From Rhizobiaceae bacterium (lineage in GTDB: Bacteria; Pseudomonadota; Alphaproteobacteria; Rhizobiales; Rhizobiaceae), in assembly GCA_029212415.1 (NCBI GenBank), contig JARGOF010000032.1, positions 1 through 58,684 of the forward strand: DNA of 58,684 nucleotides. Reading direction: 5' to 3'. A program made the translations under genes and the position numbers. Below, in pieces: positions 58,606-58,684 of this stretch. The stretch's first letter is position 1; every line of letters begins with the position of its first letter. Below the pieces are notes generated by a model. It was given only the letters and a program-made list of their open reading frames with translations, was not told the origin of the DNA and did no database searches.

Positions 58606-58684
58606 GTTTCAATGCCAAACGCTCGATTTAGTCGAACGTGAACTACGCGAATATCGCTGATGGACTGGTTATCCATTTGATCCA

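Overview
The window looks like a chromosomal segment of an alphaproteobacterium of the order Rhizobiales (Hyphomicrobiales). The basis is gene content and order: a mrcA-prfB pair next to an amidase and rne; aroQ-accB-accC-aat followed by a DUF2155 protein and an NDUFA12-type complex I protein; tgt-queA, two cyclophilins and coaD near gyrA; ssb divergent from uvrA; nnr followed by glnB-glnA. Regulatory sites also fit this group: a GTTC-N7-GTTC LexA box and a sigma-54 GG-N10-GC promoter. The genus cannot be fixed from the sequence alone. Nearly all of the window is housekeeping, with accessory patches.

Layout. 1-1810: a graveyard of two broken insertion sequences (an IS256-family transposase that appears to sit inside an IS3-family remnant), followed by tRNA-Thr(TGT). 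2358-9045: nadK, a small secreted protein, prfB with its programmed +1 frameshift, mrcA and a cell-wall amidase. 9640-12726: rne with a structured leader and a strong terminator. 12835-17672: an HSL-type hydrolase, an aminotransferase, a BepA-like M48 protease and a DsbA-like protein. 17880-23990: aroQ-accB-accC-aat, DUF2155/NDUFA12 and gatB-GNAT. 24135-30119: an accessory patch with an FNR-boxed DUF6455 gene, a remnant of a quinol oxidase subunit IV gene, a VOC protein and a large repeat-rich autotransporter. 30671-35819: a TRAP transporter with an FAD oxidoreductase and a divergent LysR regulator. 35960-41429: tRNA-Leu(GAG), lipB, a potassium-channel-like protein, an EamA exporter, an XRE regulator and glutathione-dependent formaldehyde oxidation genes (adhC, fghA) with a yaiI homologue between them. 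41439-46193: tgt-queA, two cyclophilins, coaD and two tiny membrane proteins. 46281-58556: gyrA, marC, a small secreted protein, ssb/uvrA under a LexA box, cupin-nnr, then glnB-glnA.

How the parts work together. Cell-wall synthesis and remodelling genes (mrcA, amidase, M48, DsbA) cluster with translation and RNA-decay genes. accB/accC supply malonyl-CoA and aroQ feeds aromatic synthesis. adhC and fghA form a complete formaldehyde-to-formate route through glutathione. The FAD enzyme, TRAP transporter and LysR gene look like a self-contained uptake and oxidation locus for an unknown organic acid. glnB-glnA is the nitrogen-sensing and assimilation pair.

No CRISPR array, intact prophage or obvious defence island is visible. 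The most unusual signals are the two mutually exclusive structures in the rne leader, the FNR-boxed DUF6455 gene whose Shine-Dalgarno is buried in a hairpin beside an oxidase gene remnant, the 20-copy passenger repeat, the loss of three of four zinc ligands in Tgt, and the pair of small membrane proteins before gyrA.
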